Shown piece after piece: positions 61,577-64,000 of a DNA stretch of 64,000 bases (position 1 is the stretch's first letter; each line of letters begins with the position of its first letter). Both the position numbers and the translations under genes were made by a program. The notes below the pieces were generated by a model. That model was not told where the DNA came from, did no database searches, and saw nothing but the letters and a program-made list of their open reading frames with translations. The DNA is from Gordionus sp. m RMFG-2023 (Eukaryota; Nematomorpha; Gordioida; Chordodea; Parachordodidae): positions 21,809,120 to 21,873,119 of the forward strand of contig NC_088778.1 in assembly GCF_954871325.1 (NCBI RefSeq), in the 5' to 3' direction.

Positions 61577-62430
61577 TAGTGAAGGTCAACGGTCCGATCC
61601 TATCTGTCTTAGACCAGGACCGGACCGATCTTTTTTGAGGACCGTGGTCCGGACCGGTTTTTTATCTTTTACCGTCCAGACCACGGTCAGGACCGGTCTT
61701 TTATTATTATTTAAGTTTGCTTTACTATTTAATTAATATAATTTTTTTGTATATTTTATTTTATGATATTTTTCTAGATGAGTTATTTTAGATTTTGTTA
61801 ATTTTTATTTTACAATATGAAAACCATAAGTTTGTCCAAGAAACATTTTACTTATAGTCACAATAAAAAACAGAGTATGTGTTCACTGCAGTACCAAATT
61901 TAATGTATCGTCAGCAACAAGTAACAAAATAATTGTTTATAATTTTTTAAGCAATAAATTATTCAAAATAAGCAGTATTATTATTAAAATATTCTGGTTA
62001 TTATTTATATAGTTCTATTTTTTCTTAAGAAACTGTTTTAATAATTCATTGTCAAAATAACTTAACCTTATTTAATAAAATAATTAGGTACCTTAAGCAG
62101 ACATCTGATAAAACATAAAATATATACTTCTAATGTTGAAAATGAAAATATCTTAAAAACACAATCTACTCTTAATTTTAACATGCCCCCCACAAGCACA
62201 AAATCACTTTCTTCAATACCATTGGATAAATTTTATTGTTTATATAATACTCTTATATTTAATAAAATGATAAAACAAATTAAATTAGGTTAAAAAAAAT
62301 ATGTTTTTTAAACAAATAAAAAGACCGGTCCTGGACCGGTCTTTTAGGACCACGGTCTGGATCGATTTTTTCTTAAGGATCGTGGTTCGGTCCAAGGGTA
62401 TCGTTCCAGTCCGGGCCGTGACCTTCACTA
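61577..62430. mobile_element. Non-autonomous hAT inserted within a hAT, 854 bp
   Basis: The left end TAGTGAAGGTCAACGGTCC and complement of the right end TAGTGAAGGTCACGGCCC pair over the first 12 bp exactly, then continue with GGACCGGTC / GGACCGTGGTCC repeats in both ends. The 8-bp duplication TATTGGAG is perfect (61569-61576 and 62431-62438). The interior is AT-rich with no transposase. The insertion lies in a codon-containing part of the host hAT and gives a clean relative date: younger than its host. Confidence 0.95.
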
Positions 62431-62560
62431 TATTGGAGGCTACTACAATACCATTTGTTTGTAGTGATAATAATAATGATAACATTGATGATCTTGAAAT
62501 TTTACTTTTAGATAAAAAAAATCAAATTATCATCAGATAGAAAGGAGGATCAATAAATGA

Positions 62561-62700
62561 CTATTGCATCTTTAATAGTAAAGTTCTTAGAAATTAGGAG
62601 AATAAATAAGGATATAAATATTTTAAATAGCTATTGCATCTTTAATAGTAAAGTTCTTAAAAATTAGGAGAATAAATAAGGATATAAATATTTTAAAATT
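62561..62700 (+). repeat. 70-bp tandem duplication
   Basis: The unit beginning CTATTGCATCTTTAATAGTA occurs at 62561 and again at 62631 with two or three differences. It lies inside the hAT transposase remnant. As 70 is not divisible by three, the copy shifts the frame; both copies still read IASLIVKFLxIRRINKDINI in their own frame. Confidence 0.93.
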
Positions 62701-62943
62701 CTGGGAAGAAAATTCTTCAATATATCCAGAATTATATATCTTGTCTAGAATCTTCATGGCTGTACCGGCGATATATTTTATAAAGATAACTATCTATTTT
62801 TGGTAAGTTTGAAATATGTATTGTCTACTTTACTTGGAAATCTCAAGGATAATATTTTAGAAGATATTATGATTGTGCGAGAATAAAACATTAAAAATAT
62901 AAATTATATCATTTTTTTTTATGTCGAAGGGTTCACATCCCTG

Positions 62944-63471
62944 ATTATATCTATATTTCTTGATTTTATTATATATTTTTTTACCTTAAATTTATGCAAA
63001 GAAAATTATGATTTTTTTTGTTTAAATTTCTCAAGATTAGTAAGTAGTTCACAATATTTATAAGGAACTGAACCAAAAATCTCAAATTAACTACCTAATC
63101 GTTATATCCTCTTCAAAAATTTTAATCGATGTAAATCAAGGCTATTTTTTTAATAATTTTTTTTATAATACCCGAAAATTATCACAAATATTAATTTTAG
63201 CTCGCTAACTTTTTTTGGTAGCTAATATCGGCTACTTTTTTTGTAATTATTTAATTTTTTAGCGCCCTACCTTTTTTGAAAGTAGCTAAGTAGCCGCTAC
63301 TTTTAAAAAATATAATGAAGTTAAGTTTAACATGAAAATTTAAATATAATATCATAATTAATTATAATTTTTATGATTTATTATATAATTTTGAAATTGA
63401 AATATATTTTCAATTTGTAATTTATATTTTCATTTGTATTATAAACCTAAATCAAGAGTTAATAATTTAAA
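62944..63471. other. AT-rich spacer with a MITE-like patch
   Basis: Between 63190 and 63310 there are repeated GTAGCTAA, GGCTACTTTT and AGTAGCCGCTAC motifs in both orientations, resembling the termini of a small inverted-repeat element, but two clear ends could not be set. No gene is seen. Confidence 0.35.
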
Positions 63472-64000
63472 ATGTCATCGCCTATGGATATCCAAATCGT
63501 TGAAAGTGATTCAGACAATGATATTAATGAAATGGAAAATTCAAGAAAGAAAATGTTTTTAATAGCTATAATACAAATTTCCCATTCCCTAGATTTGAAA
63601 TTTTTTTTAAAATAAATATAAAAACCAAAACTAGCTTTAAATTAATTTGTTTAAAATGTTAAAAAAATATTTCCTCAAATCAATCCAGTTATAACCTCAA
63701 GAAACACCAAAAGGCAAATTGTCATTTTTACATTCTAATAGTATTTATTTTATAAGACTGTTCATACCAATAGCTTTAAGGAAATGGAGAAACATTTAAG
63801 TAATTTTGGTATAGGCGACTCTACATCCAAAAAGACTAATTCAATTTAAACCAAATTGATTAATAATACAAATGTCAATATTTCTCAGAAATTGGTGGAT
63901 AGTTATTGTTGATTTTATAATTGATACAGTTCAGCCAATGTCCTTGGTTGATAATCCATCATTTACCATGATGACTAAAACTATTCTCTGGTACAACAAT
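63472..64000 (+). pseudogene. hAT transposase, N-terminal part, running off the window
   Basis: From ATG 63472 the frame gives MSSPMDIQIVESDSDNDINE; at about 63630-63710 a BED finger reads LICLKC, a stop, then KNISSNQSSYNLKKHQK, and at 63880-63960 LVDSY and MSLVDNPSFTMMTKT. The order and wording match the hAT copy at 862-4447 (CHLCKKIISSSK ... SSNLKRH, and LVDDSSFKMIKT), so this is a related family member. The continuation is outside the window; at least two stops show decay, though one could be intronic. Confidence 0.6.

Larger units (their letters stand above)
61340..62760 (+). pseudogene. hAT transposase C-terminal remnant, split by an insertion
   Basis: The left piece (61358-61576) reads RFRKIYKSFLYEILENMKIR, YASIYLDPLYQVLL and LWHKQNSIIFNILE. 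After the insertion the frame resumes at 62438 with ATTIPFVCSDNNNDNIDD, and further right FWEENSSIYPELYILSRIF and MAVPAI (62700-62770), the FWxENSxxYPELxxLAR-xxxIPAI signature of the hAT dimerisation domain. A 70-bp tandem duplication (62561-62700) and a stop near 62540 break it further. The D-containing N-terminal half is missing. Confidence 0.75.
60762..62943 (+). mobile_element. hAT element, internally deleted, interrupted by another
   Basis: Left end ATGGGACGTGAACCCAGACC and complement of the right end CAGGGATGTGAACCCTTCG pair as hAT-type termini. Flanking octamers are ATTATATA (60754-60761) and ATTATATC (62944-62951). It carries the C-terminal part of a hAT transposase on the plus strand, so the element is probably a deleted derivative. 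Its transposase remnant is split by the 854-bp element at 61577-62430. Confidence 0.75.

Overview
The window is AT-rich DNA from an animal nuclear genome. The evidence is a spliced MutS-homolog gene with an N-terminal PCNA-binding motif and a PWWP domain (the animal form of MSH6), a second spliced housekeeping gene (BUD23), large introns packed with transposons, and the standard genetic code. The species cannot be told from the sequence. A small or soft-bodied AT-rich invertebrate would fit, with DNA transposons (mostly hAT) far more common than retroelements.

Layout. 1-644: 5' half of a PIF/Harbinger element on the minus strand, cut by the window start; its transposase reads through two tiny introns. 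862-4447: a broken hAT transposase gene. 4.7-10.07 kb: AT-rich spacer with no supportable gene. 10077-34676: MSH6 on the plus strand, reconstructed here in 20 exons and about 1357 codons, close to the length of human MSH6 (1360 aa). Its introns hold a hAT-type element (15396-16576), a 4.4-kb composite hAT-ended insertion (19266-23679) with foldback, MITE and LINE debris, a TTF-finger/ZMYM-like hAT (25114-27477), and a long-inverted-repeat element whose tip lies about 12 bp after a 5' splice site (31902-33655). A possible antisense gene lies in intron 6.

36.8-48.2 kb is a transposon block: a 4.9-kb inverted-repeat element containing a FLYWCH-finger MULE transposase, a decayed Tc1-like remnant, and a 3.85-kb element with arms of about 770 bp. 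The last carries a poorly characterised, transposase-like minus-strand gene. A fragment of the same protein family sits in the neighbouring 36.8-41.7 kb element.

48374-60487: BUD23 (18S rRNA guanine-N7 methyltransferase) on the plus strand. Nine exons are identified; the first coding exon and one short exon are missing. Its 7.5-kb intron contains a stack of insertions: a foldback element with arms of about 500 bp whose right arm was hit by two non-autonomous hATs, one of which was then hit by an RTE-type LINE. 60762-64000: a hAT element split by a second hAT-type element with perfect 8-bp target duplications, and the start of another hAT transposase copy running off the window.

The two host genes, DNA mismatch recognition (MSH6, partner MSH2) and small-subunit rRNA methylation (BUD23, partner TRMT112), are simply neighbours in tandem orientation; nothing suggests a functional link.
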